Of a DNA stretch of 64,000 nt, positions 37,426 through 48,880 are shown in pieces (the first letter of the stretch is position 1; each line of letters opens with the position of its first letter). The notes under the pieces are model-generated. The model was given only the letters and a program-made list of their open reading frames with translations, did no database searches and was not told the origin of the DNA. A program made the translations under genes and the position numbers. The stretch is from Talpa occidentalis (Eukaryota > Chordata > Mammalia > Eulipotyphla > Talpidae), in contig NW_023601433.1 of NCBI RefSeq assembly GCF_014898055.3, positions 89,847,106 through 89,911,105 of the forward strand. The letters are read 5' to 3'.

Positions 37426-39840
37426 GGAGTTTCGGTCCCAGCAGCTGCCAGTGCCCGGGCTGGGGGTGGGGGGTTGGGGGCCACGGGGAGTGACCTCACA
37501 GATCCACACCCCAAGGTGGCAGCCTTGCTCCCGCTCAAATCTTCGACGCCAGAAAGCAGGCCCACAGCTTCGCCGGAGGCGGGGAGAGCCCAACCAAGGG
37601 CTGTGCCCACCATGGACAGCCCCCCCCCCCACAGCCGCGTCTCCAGCGCTGGGCGCCTCCCTTCTGTTTCTGCTTGCTCGGCTGTGCTGGTCGGGGGTGG
37701 TCTGGGACAGCAAGCGTCTCCCAGAACCGGGGAACCAGGAGCTGTTCTGCTTTTCTGAAGGCGTAACCCAGGGCAGACCTCCTCGTGGGCGCGATGCAGC
37801 TCAGCGCTCCCAGCTGAGCGAAAACCACTGTCCCGTCGCGGAGGGTGGGCGGGGTGAGCTAACACGGAAACGCCATGTCCGGACAGGCGGGGCAGCACGA
37901 GGATCACGCGCACCACCTGTGCTCTGCCAAGGACCTTCCTGGGAACGAGCTGCTCTCCGGCACAGAGCTCTACTCTCCCCCGCGGGCTCACCCCGTGGCC
38001 TGCTGGCAGTGGGGGCTCCGGGAGGCGTGGGCCAGGCTAGGCGCCGTCACTCTGCGAGCACGCTGCTGCCTGTCTCCGTGGGGCCCAGCCCTGCAGAGAA
38101 GGGGTGGAGACAGGGCCCTGGGCAACGGGTCTTTTTCATCCAGCTTCTGGGAGTCGTTTCCATTTGAACCGGCTGTTGAGAGCGACATCAGTTCCGAGTG
38201 TTTTGGTTTGAGTCAAAAGCTCAGCACTTGAGCTGCATGAAAACTGAGCCTGTGGCTGGCCGGGAACCGGTGCGCAGGGTGCGGGGGGGGGGGTGCTCAG
38301 CACTTAGCCCGCCTGCGTTTGCTTGCCTGGGGGTGTCACAGCTGCAGGGTGCTGTGTGGAGCTGGGGCCTCACCCCTAGAAGGCTCCTGCAAGGCTCCAT
38401 GTGCACCCCCCAGCCCCAACAGCCCAGGACTTTTCTCCTGCTCTGGGCCACCCCTTTGCTCTTGAGATACCCACGCTGCTTCTCAGCCACTCGGGGAGTC
38501 ACTGGCTGGCCAGTAGGGCCCACTCTGGAGGACACACTCTTCTTGAACCCTGAAATGCCTCTCCTGAGCAGCAGGAGGCTCATCCAAGGAGTGTCATGCG
38601 GGGCCTCAACGGCGTCCCGGGAATCCCAGGCCGCCCTGGCGCTTGGGGTAGGACCCTTGGGGACCTGGGGTGCGGCCACCTCCCTGGGCTCTGGCTGCAC
38701 GCCCTGGGGCGCTCCACCGAGAGGAGCAGCGGGGCGTGGGGCTGGCGTCTGGACGTGCAGCCTCAGCAGCGGGAGCTCACGGGCTGCCCAGGGTCGTCCA
38801 AAAGGAAGAAAAGGACGGACCGGAGGGTCAGGATGGAGAGTCACTGCCCACACCCCTGTCAGAAGGCCGTACTTTCCAGCTGGATGAAAACACAAACACA
38901 CATGTGCCGTCACGCTGTCCACCGGGGCAGGGCGCCCGGGCGGCTCTCGGTGCTCACACGACGCGCGGCGCGCTCTGAGGGAGGCGGGGACGCAGCGCGC
39001 GGGGCCACTTGCCGCTGGACAGACATTCACCGGGCACCGCCGCGCCGCTGGACGCCGGGCTGGGACCCCGGGCGAGACTGGGGTGTCTGTTTCCTGGAAC
39101 CCACATTCTCTTTGGGGCGTGAGCGCGCGGCGTGGAGACAGGGAGCCAGGCCGCGGGAGGGGCTTCTGGGACAGGCGGAGGCGGCAGTGGGCAGCGCAGG
39201 GGCAGGCGAGCCTGACAGGCTGGACCCTGGAGAGACGAGAAGACGACGGGGCGGGAGGGGGGAGGCGGCTCCTCCGGAGAGCCGAGGGCTGGGTCAGGCC
39301 TGTCCTGACCATGACCGGGAGCCCCGGGGGCGACGTCCTGGCGGGGCTCTCCGACCCCCAACCGGAGGAGCCCGGGAGCCGCCAGGGCACCCACAGCAAG
39401 GGCGGGAGGCTGGGGTGTCGGGAGGCAGCAGTGTCAGGAAGGACACGGATGTTGTCCACAGGGGCCTGACAGCCACAAAATAAGAAGCCACCAAACCCGC
39501 GGCCGTGCGGCCTCACCACCTCCCGCCAGGCAGCGGCCGCCTCCCTGAGACGGGCGGCCCAGGGCGAGTCTCGGTCCCGCCGGGCACACGGGCCCCCAGG
39601 AGGACGGCCTGGCCACGACTCTGCTCCCCACAAAGAAACACCTGGTACCCCCAAAGGGTCAGCTTTAAAAGGCGGATGGCTTGGAGGGTCTCTCGTCGCC
39701 CCCAGGCCCCAGAGGACCTTCATGATGAAAATCTGAATTTGCTTTCAGCGGAAATAACTTTTTAAGCTGACAACCAGCCTCAGAGCCAGGCCCCGAGGCC
39801 TCTCCTCCTGCTTCCTCTGACATCTGTATTCTGGACACGC
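37426..39840. other. GC-rich sequence, nothing recognised
   Basis: Contains the 500-codon minus frame 38221-39723, which has no domain and is taken as a product of high GC. Poly-G of ten at 38284-38293. Confidence 0.5.
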
Positions 39841-39915
39841 CGCCCGCTCTCCAGGGGGCTGATGCAAATTTCGTAGGTTTTTAAAAATTTCAATCATTTG
39901 CATAATGCTGCCCAG
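39841..39915. other. AT-rich island with two opposed octamer motifs
   Basis: ATGCAAAT at 39862-39869 and its reverse complement ATTTGCAT at 39896-39903 flank a TTTTTAAAAATTT core. Both are exact matches to the POU/Oct octamer. Function is inferred only. Confidence 0.35.
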
Positions 39916-40454
39916 CGAGACACAATCAAGGCTCCCGCGTGGCCGCGGAGCTGAGACCGGGGGTCCCGTCTCATCAGACCCCCAGAGCTGCTCGGGAGGC
40001 CAGGTCTGGGGACGCACTGGCCGGGAGCGAGAGGGAGCAGGACTCCGGGAGACAGACCCCGGCCGGCGCAGGAGCGCGGTGACCTTCAACAGCCGCGTGG
40101 AGCATTCAGCGCCGATGCAAAATTACATCATCTTCTCCAGCTTTTTCCAAACAGAATATTGCTCCCAGAACAAAGACCCGAGAAGAGCAAAGCTACCACG
40201 CAGACTCGCTGCCGGCCAGAGGGGCGGCTGTGTCCACGGGGCCTGCCATCAGCTGGGCCATCTCCTCCCCGGGAGCCCTTCAGGAGGGGAGGGGAGGCAG
40301 GCGGGGCCCAGATGCCAGCTCCGGGATCCGGGCCGCGCCCCCGCCCTGTGCTCACCCAGGCTCCGTTCTTCATCCGCTCTTTGCCGCGACCCCAGCTGCA
40401 GACAGGCCCAGCTGCAGAGGGTGGGCGCGAGGGGTCCAGAGGAGGGCGTGCTGG
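39916..40454. other. GC-rich sequence, nothing recognised
   Basis: No repeat or coding domain. An AT-richer patch lies at 40115-40170. Confidence 0.5.
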
Positions 40455-40649
40455 GCTGTCTCGGGGCGCTGTCTCGGGGAGCTGTCTCAGGGAGCTGTCT
40501 CGGGGAGCTGTCTCAGGAAGCTGTCTAGGGGAGCTGTCTCGGGGAGCTGTCTCAGGGCACTGTCTCGGGGTGCTGTCTCAGGAAGCTGTCTCAGGGCGCT
40601 GTCTCGGGGAGCTGTCTCAGGGCGCTGTCTTGGGGCGCTGTCCCGGGGA
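40455..40649 (+). repeat. 13-bp minisatellite, 15 copies
   Basis: Fifteen uninterrupted head-to-tail units of GCTGTCTCGGGGA with 13-bp spacing throughout. Variation is concentrated at positions 9, 12 and 13 (C/T or G/A, and A/C/T at the last base), and one unit has TCTAGGGG. Because 13 is not a multiple of 3, open frames through it repeat every 39 bp (13 residues) in all frames, which explains the repetitive chance frames over it. No insertion or deletion separates the units. Confidence 0.93.
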
Positions 40650-42464
40650 GTGGGAGCACAGGGCTTTCTCCCTTTCTGTCTGGGCGTCTCTGCGGCGTGT
40701 GGTGTTCCCACAAGTGTCACGTGTCCCTTTGCGTGTCTCCTGGGGGACACGGACGGGTGCAAAGGCTGAGAAGTGTGAGCTCCGCATGGGGCCCCGGGAA
40801 CACACCGGCCTGGAAACCAGAACTGACCGCGGCGGGTGGGGCGCCCCGCCCTTCTCCCGCCCTGGCCGCAGGGCCTGCCCGCCGCCCTCTGTCTGGTGTG
40901 GGGCGGCCAGGACGCAGCACGGGGCTCCCATCCCCCCAACAGCACCTGCCACGGGCTCTGAGAAGCTCCCAGATCAAGACGCGTTTCCTGGAGCCGCTTC
41001 CCCCGGGGGAGATCGCAGACAGGACAGAAGCCAGGATGTGCGCAGAGAAAGCCTCGTCCGGTCTCAGTTCTCGCCACGGGGTGCAACGTCTTCCTTTGAC
41101 ACCCCGGACCGTGTCCACGCGGCCACGGCCAGGCCAGCTCCTCCGGCTGGGAAACCTGAGTTCCTGAGACGGGGAGCGGACCACACTGCCTCCGGGACGG
41201 CGCGGGCCACCCCGGCCTCCTGCCGTCCACCACCTGCTGCGAGAGGCGCCGAGAGTGTCGCAGCGAGACGGTGTCAGCCCAAACACACGCGCCGCAGACT
41301 TGGTCAGGCAGGAGAGACGCGAACTCGAGCTCTGAGCCCACGAAAGAGAGGAGGACGAATCACACCACAACCCAGACGGGGGGGAGCGTGAGCGCCCCGG
41401 TTGGGGAGGGGCTCCCGCAGGGACGGGCGTCGGAATCAGGGGGGGAGCCCCCCAGGCCCAGCGTCCTGCGCCCGTTCCCTCCAGCCGGACCCCAGCGACA
41501 GCACGCGCCGCGGTGAGCACAGGGGATGCTCTGCCGCCCGAGGGAACGTTTCTAAAACTGCGACATATCGGAGACAACAGTTCTGGAACATCATCGCCAA
41601 CAGGAGCATCAACAGGTGCCCCGTTTCTCCCATTCAAATAGCGAGTCCGCTCTCGCCGCGCCATGCAAGGTCATCCCAGAGTAGCGCCGGGCCAGACAGG
41701 AGCCCAGCGGCCAGCGGCCAGCGGCCGCTCAGGAGAGACAGGGCTGGTGTGGAAACTGGTGACGGCTGCAGAGGAATGGCGGAGCTGGCGCGATGGCATC
41801 TGAAGTCGGCGCCGTCATCAATCCATTCCTTATAAAAGTGCAACGGTTGCGATTAAAGTTGCTGGCGTGAGATCCTCCCCGCACGCTAGTGCACACTGGT
41901 TAGTGCTTTCATTCACCGACGTGTCGGTTGGAGACCTACCGTGGGTCAGACGCCAGGAGGGCTTCCCTGGCCGCGCAGGAGTTTCCTTGCAAGGGAGAAG
42001 GGCCTGAGGGGGCAGAGCAGCAGGCCCAGGGGCCTCTCGGTTCGCCCTCCCCGGCCGAAGAAGAGGCACCAAGACTCAGAAGAGGGAACGAGAGAAGTTT
42101 CCAGATGTGGCCCCTGCAGCTGAGAACCTGGGGGAGGAAGCTCTCCCTTCTAAAGCCTCGCGGCTTCCTCATCCCTGTCCGGGGGGGACCAGCGGACAGT
42201 GTCACGCGGGCGTGTGCGCGTGGATGTGGCCAAGGCGGTGGCCACGTGGGACCAGCGTGCTCCTGGGCACGCAGCCCAATGCACGGCCCGCGAGGCAGAA
42301 TCAGTGTTGTTTTCAGCCCTGGCGCTCCTGAGGCGTACATCCTTCCAACGCGGGATTCTGAACCCGCGCCGACGGTCGCCCGCGCCCTGCTTGCTGGCCA
42401 GGGCCTCGGGAGGGCAGGAGAACAGAGTCATGCTCCCAAAACCCAGAGCCCTTTCCTGGAGTAC
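40650..42464. other. GC-rich sequence, no gene recognised
   Basis: No domain. 41500-41650 and 41800-41930 are less GC-rich. 41895-41955 loosely resembles the ubiquitous CATTCA..AGACCTACTGTG..CAGGC repeat word but is too diverged to name. GCGGCCA is repeated three times at 41702-41726. Confidence 0.5.
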
Positions 42465-42469
42465 GCAAG

Positions 42470-42932
42470 TGTAGGGTGAGGTGAAAGTATCAGGCTTGTC
42501 TGCCCTCCCGCCATCAGGATGGATGATGGATCCTGCGGTCCCGACTGCATGCCTGATGGCGGCACCTGGAGCGGGGTGGGCCTAGGGAGATGGGATTCAC
42601 CTGGGCTGAGCCTGGGCTTCAAGGGCGGCGTCACGGGGCCGCCAGCAGAAGCCGAGAGAGAAGCAGAGAAGCCAAGAACCAACGGAAGCCGAGAGAAGGA
42701 GAAGCCGAGAGAAGAAGCCAAGAGAAGCAGCGAGCAGGCCGGAGAGCCCAGCTAGAGTGAGGACTGGCGGGGGGCTGGGAGGCCTGCCAGACCCCGGCCC
42801 CGCGGCACCCCTGCCTGCCGCGTGCTGGTGAGTCTGCATAAGAGACCCGCAAAGCCACTGAGGGCTCTGACGCCTCCTTCACCCGGTCTGCTGGCTCAGA
42901 AAACCCGCTCCGTGGCTGTTCCTGCCCTTACA
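42470..42932 (+). mobile_element. Solo LTR, family A, copy 3, with purine-rich expansion
   Basis: Plus-strand copy from TGTAGGGTGAGG to CTGCCCTTACA with an exact 5-bp target duplication GCAAG (42465-42469 and 42933-42937). It shares TGTCTGCCCTCCCGCCATCA, CGGCGTCACGGGGCCGCCAG and CACCCCTGCCTGCCG with the other two. At 463 bp it is the longest because 42648-42740 holds repeated GAAGCCGAGAGA / GAAGCCAAGAGA words not expanded in the others. The TATA box and AATAAA positions are mutated (CTTCAAGG and CATAAGAG), so promoter and polyadenylation activity are unlikely. Confidence 0.9.
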
Positions 42933-42937
42933 GCAAG

Positions 42938-43679
42938 TGTCTCCATGGCAGGGACACACCCTTCACCCTGCTTCCTCCCCGCCCCCCACAGCTCCAGCCC
43001 AGGACTCCCTCCCCCCCATGGCACCCCCTGCCGCCTCCCCCAGGCATCCGAGGGGCCGAGCATCCCCACGGAGGCCGGGAGCCCCACAGGGTGACGAGGA
43101 AGCTGGCCCACGGCGCTGCACGGCCACCCCACAGCCTCAGTCCAGGGCTGCGCTGCCCCTCCTGGAGGGAGGCTGCAGCCAGGGCGGAGCCTGGGAAGGA
43201 GGGGGTTGGGGCGCCCCTGGGATGCAGGTGGACAGTGCTGCCTCTGGGGTCTGTGTCCAGGGTGTGGACACGACGGTCTGATCCACGGTGAGGTGGCTGC
43301 TGGACCCAGGAGGCTGGTGGCGTCTCCGCGGCTCCTGGGTGCCCGGGGCAGCTCCGAGGCCGCACCCAGCGGGCTCCCGGGGCTGCGGGCAGGACTGGAC
43401 ACAGTTGTCCTGCTGGAACCGCATCTCGGCTCTGACCAGGCCTGCCCCTCGCCCACCGCAGGCCTCCCTGGGCAGAAGGAAGCGGCCAAAAGGCGCAGAG
43501 AGGAGGGAGCCCCTGAGACCGGCGAGGACACAACAGAGGCGCGGGTGACCTTGCTCAGGGCTGAGGCGGCGCCGGGGCAACGCGGGGGCTTCTGGAAACT
43601 GGGTGTGACGGGGTGTGGGGACGGGAGGCGTTTTCACGAGTTGATGCCATCATAGTGGGTGGCTCATGCACAGCTTGAT
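42938..43679. other. GC-rich sequence, nothing recognised
   Basis: C-rich stretch after the LTR. No domain in any frame. Confidence 0.5.
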
Positions 43680-44289
43680 TCTAAAAATTGGAATGTGATA
43701 AAAAAGGAAATAGGAAAACAATTTCATGAATTAATCGATTTGGCGGCCGCGCGGCACGCGGGTCTGTACCGACGAGCCCTGGCCCCGGCCCCCTGACCGC
43801 CGGGCGCCCGGCGCGGCCTCCGGAGACCCCTGGGCTGTGAAACGCACGATTAGTCTTTCTGTTTTGCTGAGGAAGAAGCCGAGGCGGCAGACACCAAGCA
43901 GCCTGCTGGGGCCGTGAGGGGGACCCGCGTGCAGCCCCCGCGAAGGGCAGAGTTTGCAAAGCGCTGACTGGGGCTCTCAGCGCCCGGCCGCAGGCGGAGC
44001 CCGGCACCGGCTCCTCGTCGTCAGCTGCTCGAGCCCGTGGCTGCGCGGGGCGCTCCGAGGACATGCCCGTTTCCACCTCGCCGTTCGCGACATTAACCTT
44101 TAGACATCGCTGGCCAGAGACAGCGGCGGCGCCGGCCTCGCGAGGGAGCGGGTGGCCGGGCCCCGAGCCTCGGAGCGGACCTTGCCTGTCAGCAGAAGAG
44201 GAGAGCTTCCTCTGCAGCCCTCGCCTCGGTGCAGTGCGCGCTGCGCTCACAGATGCAAAGTGCTCGGGATCACGTGTCCTGTGAGTGTG
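43680..44289. other. AT-rich edge followed by GC-rich sequence
   Basis: 43680-43745 is AT-rich and non-repetitive and marks the left edge of the island cluster that runs to 48880. The remainder is GC-rich and unassigned. Confidence 0.35.
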
Positions 44290-44580
44290 GAAGCTGAGAA
44301 AGTGCATCCATTAAAAAATAAAATATGTATAAGCTGCCTGCGACACGCACTAAGTGATTAAAAACGTAATCTTCCTGAAGAAATGTGCCCCATATTTGTT
44401 TATATTAATGTTAATAACTTGCTAACTAATGATAAATGTATGATAATTTATTCTAAGTGAAATGGAGTGTGCCCTGAAGACAGACTCGGTGAACGCGAGC
44501 TTATGCTGCTGAGCGTGGAGCAGGCGCATTAATAACCGTGTCCTCTCGCCGCGCGGAGAGCGACTGTGTGCAAATTGTAT
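44290..44580. other. AT-rich island, possible conserved non-coding element
   Basis: Complex AT-rich sequence with TTGTTTATATTAATG (forkhead-like core TGTTTAT) and TGATAATTTATTC. It is flanked by CpG-rich DNA and resembles no known repeat. Confidence 0.35.
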
Positions 44581-44749
44581 GCAAAGGCGCCCACAGCCGC
44601 CAGGGAAGGGGAAGCAGGAAGTATTGGCAGAGGTTCCCCCAAAACAACCTTGCCCTGTGCCGCGGCTCGGGGATTCATGGCGCCGGCGAGAGACTCGGCC
44701 CCGAGCCTCCTCCGGGCGTCCTTAAGATCCAGGGTCCTCCGTCTCCGCT

Positions 44750-45000
44750 TCCCGTACAGAAATAGAATTAATAAAAACCGCCTCGTGGTATATTGTGTGC
44801 ATTTAGAAATCATTAAGCCAAACTATTTCTGTGAATTCAGAAGTTACGCAATTATTGTCTTTATAAATAATGCTAACAATGCCAGCGTGTCCACGCAGAT
44901 AAATCTCAGAACATCTGCTGGATTCCCGGCGCCCCCCCAGGTCTCACGGCGCCCATTATGTTGGTACCATCGGCGCCGCCAATTAAAGCCGTGTCGCTGG
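44750..45000. other. AT-rich island, possible conserved non-coding element
   Basis: Contains AATAGAATTAATAAAAACC, CAATTATTGTCTTTATAAAT and CGCCAATTAAAGCCG, that is homeodomain-like TAATTA/CAATTA cores and an SRY-box-like ATTGT. Not repetitive. Confidence 0.35.
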
Positions 45001-45429
45001 CATGGAAGCCGCGGCTGGCTGCCCGGGAGGCGCGTCTCTCCTTGGATAGCAGGGAGGAGGCGAGAGGGGGAGGGCGTGCACGAGGGAGGGGGAAGGGAGG
45101 CCCGGACTTTGGGGAGACTTGAATCAGGAAAACCGACTGCGTTTCGGCCGGGAAGTGCACCTGACTCAGTTCCGGCCCCCAGCTTTGGGAGGGGCTCTGC
45201 TAGCGACATTCTGCAACAAGGTCTCCCGGACAAGGGAGGGCGCAGGGTCCTCCACCCACACGGCGCCCACCCTCCCGCCCGAGAGAGCAGGGGTGGCGGA
45301 GCCGCCCGGCCCTCCCCACCCGCACCCCAACACCCCGAGCCCCCTGCGGTGACCGTGGCTCCGCCTTCCCCCGAAGGTCACACGGCTGGGGTCACAGGAG
45401 CCCTCGCAGACGGCTCCCACACCGAGGGA
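45001..45429. other. GC-rich spacer between islands
   Basis: Nothing recognised. Confidence 0.5.
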
Positions 45430-45545
45430 GATGCATTTCATTTAGGGTTTCGAAAAAACCACTTAAAAGATCGTAATACGAAAAAAACTATTAATTGAAA
45501 AAATGAAAACTCCCCGACATTTACAGTTGTCTGATGCAATGTCGC
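45430..45545. other. AT-rich island, possible conserved non-coding element
   Basis: Contains TGCATTTCATTTAGGG and AACTATTAATTGAAAAAATG. Short, non-repetitive. Confidence 0.3.
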
Positions 45546-46148
45546 AGGGACGCTTACTGCACCCCAAATGTCCATGTGCTCCCCAACCTTCCCAGCAGGC
45601 GGGAGGGCAGGCAGACAGGCCCCTGTGGCTCAGGTATCCGGACTGGCCGGCGTGTCCCCGCGTCTCCACCTGCCCCAGCTCGAGCCACAGCCCTGCCTCC
45701 CGCCGCCCGGCCCCTCCAGCACCTCGTGTGTCCCCAGGTCCGTCCTAAGCTGACACTGGCCTCACCCGCCCCCGTGGCCCCCCGTAGCTCCCGCGCGCGT
45801 GTCTGTGTGCACGCACCACTGCGCCAGGCGAGGCCTCTGCCTCTCCCCGCCGTAAGTGCAAGCGCGGGCCACGGAGCTGCGGGGGGATGGGGGGGCGGGA
45901 GGCACACAGGCCTGTCTCCACGGCGACCACCACGGCCCGGATCTGCTGGTCCCCGCCGCCTCCTGGTCGCTGCAGGGTTAGGGCTGAGAGCGCGTGATCT
46001 TGGGCGCTTGGGGACAGGACAGGTTCCCACCCAAGGTCTCGCTCTCCCTCACCCTTCACACTGTCAGGGGATTGCTGTTGGCGAGCTAAAGGGCGCCGCT
46101 AATTGCTGCTTCTCATTGCTGCGCCTCCGGGGACAGGGAGAGAGAGCG
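45546..46148. other. GC-rich spacer, nothing recognised
   Basis: No coding domain or repeat family. Confidence 0.5.
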
Positions 46149-46189
46149 AGTGTGTGAGTGTGTGTGTGAGTGTGTGTGTGAGTGTGTGT

Positions 46190-46222
<33 letters not shown>
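46149..46222. repeat. (TG)n with GAGTG interruptions
   Basis: Starts as GAGTGTGTGT units of 10-12 bp and ends as a pure run of about thirteen TG. A likely polymorphic microsatellite. Confidence 0.88.
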
Positions 46223-46439
46223 CTGGCATCACACAAGCACTCCCTGCATTGCTCAGGGCAAGGACAGACACCGCAGGCACCACCTGCACAACAAGGTGGC
46301 AACACTTGTCCTCCTTGGCATAAAACAAGCAGGAGCGACTAGAACTGCCAAGGACCCTCCCAACGCCGCAAGGGAGAAATCCCCAGGCCCCCGTCCGCCT
46401 CCCGCGGGCCTGCCCCGCAGCCACCCCACAGCACATCTC

Positions 46440-46620
46440 TGCGAACTTAGAGATCGGGGCAGCTTGTAAAAAATGTCTTTGTAGCTCCAGCTATTAACCA
46501 ACTAAATAAGGCAGCCATTAACAAATCTATCTTCCTAATTGATTCCAAATTTTGCAAAGCAAAGAAGAAAAAGCAGATGAAAGGGGAAAATCTATTCTCT
46601 ACCTAAAATAGAAGGAATTT
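46440..46620. other. AT-rich island, possible conserved non-coding element
   Basis: Contains CTATTAACCAACTAAATAAG and CTTCCTAATTGATTCCAAA. Non-repetitive. Confidence 0.35.
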
Positions 46621-47309
46621 GGCGCAAAGACGCCAGCCAGGACGCAGGACAGGGCCCCGAGGGGTGTGAGCCGCGGTGAGCGCCCGGCCGGCGCCGAGGC
46701 CGCAGTCGAGTCTCAGGGAAGAGCTGCACGCGGCCGCCTGAGCGTGACGCGCGTTTATTCTGGGTGGACGCTGAGGTCCGTGCCCGGAGGACCACGCCGG
46801 CGGCCAGTTCTTCCTGATGACTTTCTCACCTGACAGCTGCAAGCAGGAATTCATTCCCGAGAACGCTACTTTTAACTGGAACTATCCCAGCCAAGCGAAC
46901 CCGTTTTCATAAGGTGGAGAATTTTGTAATGAAGATTTTAGTGCAAAAGTCACACAGAAAAACGGACTTATTGAAAGGACTAGGTTTACCAGCCAAGCGT
47001 CTTTCCAAAGCTTTCTGCAGCAGAACCAGGCTTCACTGTCTGCGTCTTCCTCCATGCAGTAAGTCCTGTAAACAGAGGTGCCTCTGCTTTTCTGGAAAGG
47101 CAGGGGGGCAGTGTACCCCTATCCCACACTGGCTCAGCCCTCGCTGGTGGTGATTTTTCCACCAAACGAAAAGCTTCTGTTGCCCTGAGTGTTCGTCTTT
47201 TAACCCAAAACCCTCGTGCAGGCAGCCCGCTCCCCACGGCGACCGCAGCGCGAACGGGCCACGCCACGCCGGGCCCTGGCGTCTGTGCCTCTCCCAGCCA
47301 TGAAATATA
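46621..47309. other. Mixed-composition spacer
   Basis: 46850-47060 is moderately AT-rich and unassigned. The rest is GC-rich. No gene recognised. Confidence 0.45.
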
Positions 47310-47710
47310 CATGCAGTGGTCGCGCCACCTGCAAATGAAAAAGTCAAATAAAATTTACAGTGGGGAGGCAGAGCTCCCGAGCCCCGGCAGGGCTAATTTA
47401 ATACTTCTGTCATCTACAATTACACACAAAATGGAATCCACAACATCTATTTTTTTCCCTCTCCAGATAAAAATAAAGCAATTGCACAGACTTAGAATTA
47501 CACATCTGTCCCACCCAGCTAAGATATTAACCTCTGGCACTTTTATGAGCCAATAAAACGTGCCCCTTCCACGCACTTGCAGGGAGCCGGGCCGTCCCCA
47601 TTACAAAGATTGCGGCCCTGGATGCCTGGCCGTCTCCTGCGGCCATAAATCAGGACTAAATGCCAGGGGGTGAGGGGCTATTAACTCCGACATGTCAATA
47701 CCGGCTTCCC
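47310..47710. other. Longest AT-rich island, possible conserved non-coding element
   Basis: About 400 bp of complex AT-rich sequence, with GGGCTAATTTAATACTTC, CTACAATTACACACAAAATG, AAGCAATTGCACAGAC (E-box-like CAATTG), TTATGAGCCAATAAAACG and GCCATAAATCAGG. No repeat resemblance and no coding frame. The strongest member of the island cluster. Confidence 0.4.
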
Positions 47711-48419
47711 TAAATCACTCATGCACCCAGATAAACACAAGCAAGCAAGGCCGCCCGGCACGGGGCTTCTTCCTGCAGCTTCTCTCTGAGGGTCGGAGCG
47801 GGAGCCCGAGGCGCGGCGCAGCCAGAGCTTGCGGCTCGCAGACCGGAGCCCGCAGACGGACAGGGTCCCCTCTCCGCCGCGGTGTGCGCGACGGCATCTC
47901 GGAGGCCGGTGGAGAAAGAGGTTTCCCAAGTTTAAAAATGCAGGGGATTTTTAAATGCCTGCTCTCGGGCCCCAGACAGCCCAGCTCCAGGAGAAACATT
48001 TATTAAGAGGATCGGAGAATCTGAGACACAGACATGAGAGTTTTCGAGGAGAAACAGCTCCCGGGAGGAGTCTTGGGAAGAGGAAGGCCAGGCCCGAGGA
48101 GGCCACCGGGCAGGGCAGCCTGGCTCAGCGCGGAGGAAGCTCCAGGATGGCAAAGGTCAAGTTCGCCCGCCTTTGGGACATGCGAGGGTCAGATGGGAAC
48201 AGGAACGTGTGTGTGCGCGCGCGTGTGTGGTTACAGGTAACAGAGGTTCCCGTCACAAAGCCACAAACATTTCCAAGGCGCACCCCTCCTCGGAAAACAA
48301 GAAGTCTCAGGTGGAAGGAAAAAATTCACACATTTCCGAAAATTCATTTCCAAGATTGAAAAAGGAAGAAAAGACACCGCCGGAGGTGGGCGTCTCAGCC
48401 CCCCACAAGGCTGTCTAAT
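47711..48419. other. Mixed-composition spacer
   Basis: No repeat family. A short GCGCGCGTGTGTGG alternating tract lies near 48216. Confidence 0.45.
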
Positions 48420-48654
48420 TAGGTGGAATGACTTTTTATTTCCCTCGCTCGGAGCCGAGAGATGGTGAAATCCCTGCTTAATCAACCCTAAGCCCGGCGC
48501 GCGGGAGACAACGTCTCTCAAAGCCACGAAGTTCACGGAAGGGGGTTCATCTCGCGTCTGAGCCTCCTGGCCCCGCCACGAGAACAACGAGGGGCACCGA
48601 AATGGTGATGCTAGTTGGCATTTTCATGTAAACATTCCTTAAACCTCCGCCCTA
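48420..48654. other. AT-leaning island, possible conserved element
   Basis: Begins AATTAGGTGGAATGACTTT and includes GATGCTAGTTGGCATTTTC. Non-repetitive. Confidence 0.28.
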
Positions 48655-48712
48655 AGTTCTCCCCCTTTAACAGATGACGCGGGGCCGCGGGGCGAGGCCC
48701 ACAGAGAAGGGC
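48655..48712 (-). mobile_element. Possible MIR fragment
   Basis: CCCCCTTTAACAGATGACGC and GAGGCCCACAGAGAAGG follow the MIR complement (ccccattttacagatgagg...gaggcccagagaagg). Short. Confidence 0.45.
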
Positions 48713-48729
48713 GTGGGGCGCGGAGGCCG

Positions 48730-48880
48730 AGAGGTGAATCCATCAATACCAGCTATTAATTGTATTGAAATGAGAATTCTCCCCAAAGCGCCAAAGCAAT
48801 CATCTCAGGAATCGTCTGGGGATAAATGGGCCTCTGGTCCCCTTAATAAAAATGAAAATCACATATAAGGAAACGCCGCG
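48730..48880. other. AT-rich island, possible conserved non-coding element
   Basis: Contains TACCAGCTATTAATTGTATT, GCCAAAGCAATCATCTCAGG and CTTAATAAAAATGAAAATC. The right end of the cluster. Confidence 0.35.

Noticed and set aside
38221..39723. A 500-codon minus-strand open frame
   Set aside because: Low-complexity Pro/Arg/Gly-rich translation with no known motif. The opposite strand is equally open, as expected at this GC content.
40159..41391. A 410-codon plus frame with a 13-residue repeat (LSRGAVSGSCLGE-like)
   Set aside because: The repeat is the 13-bp minisatellite read three units at a time. Every frame repeats, so it is not evidence of a protein.
41895..41955. Resemblance to the common ancient-repeat word CATTCA...CAGACGCCAGG
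   Set aside because: Too short and diverged to assign to a family.
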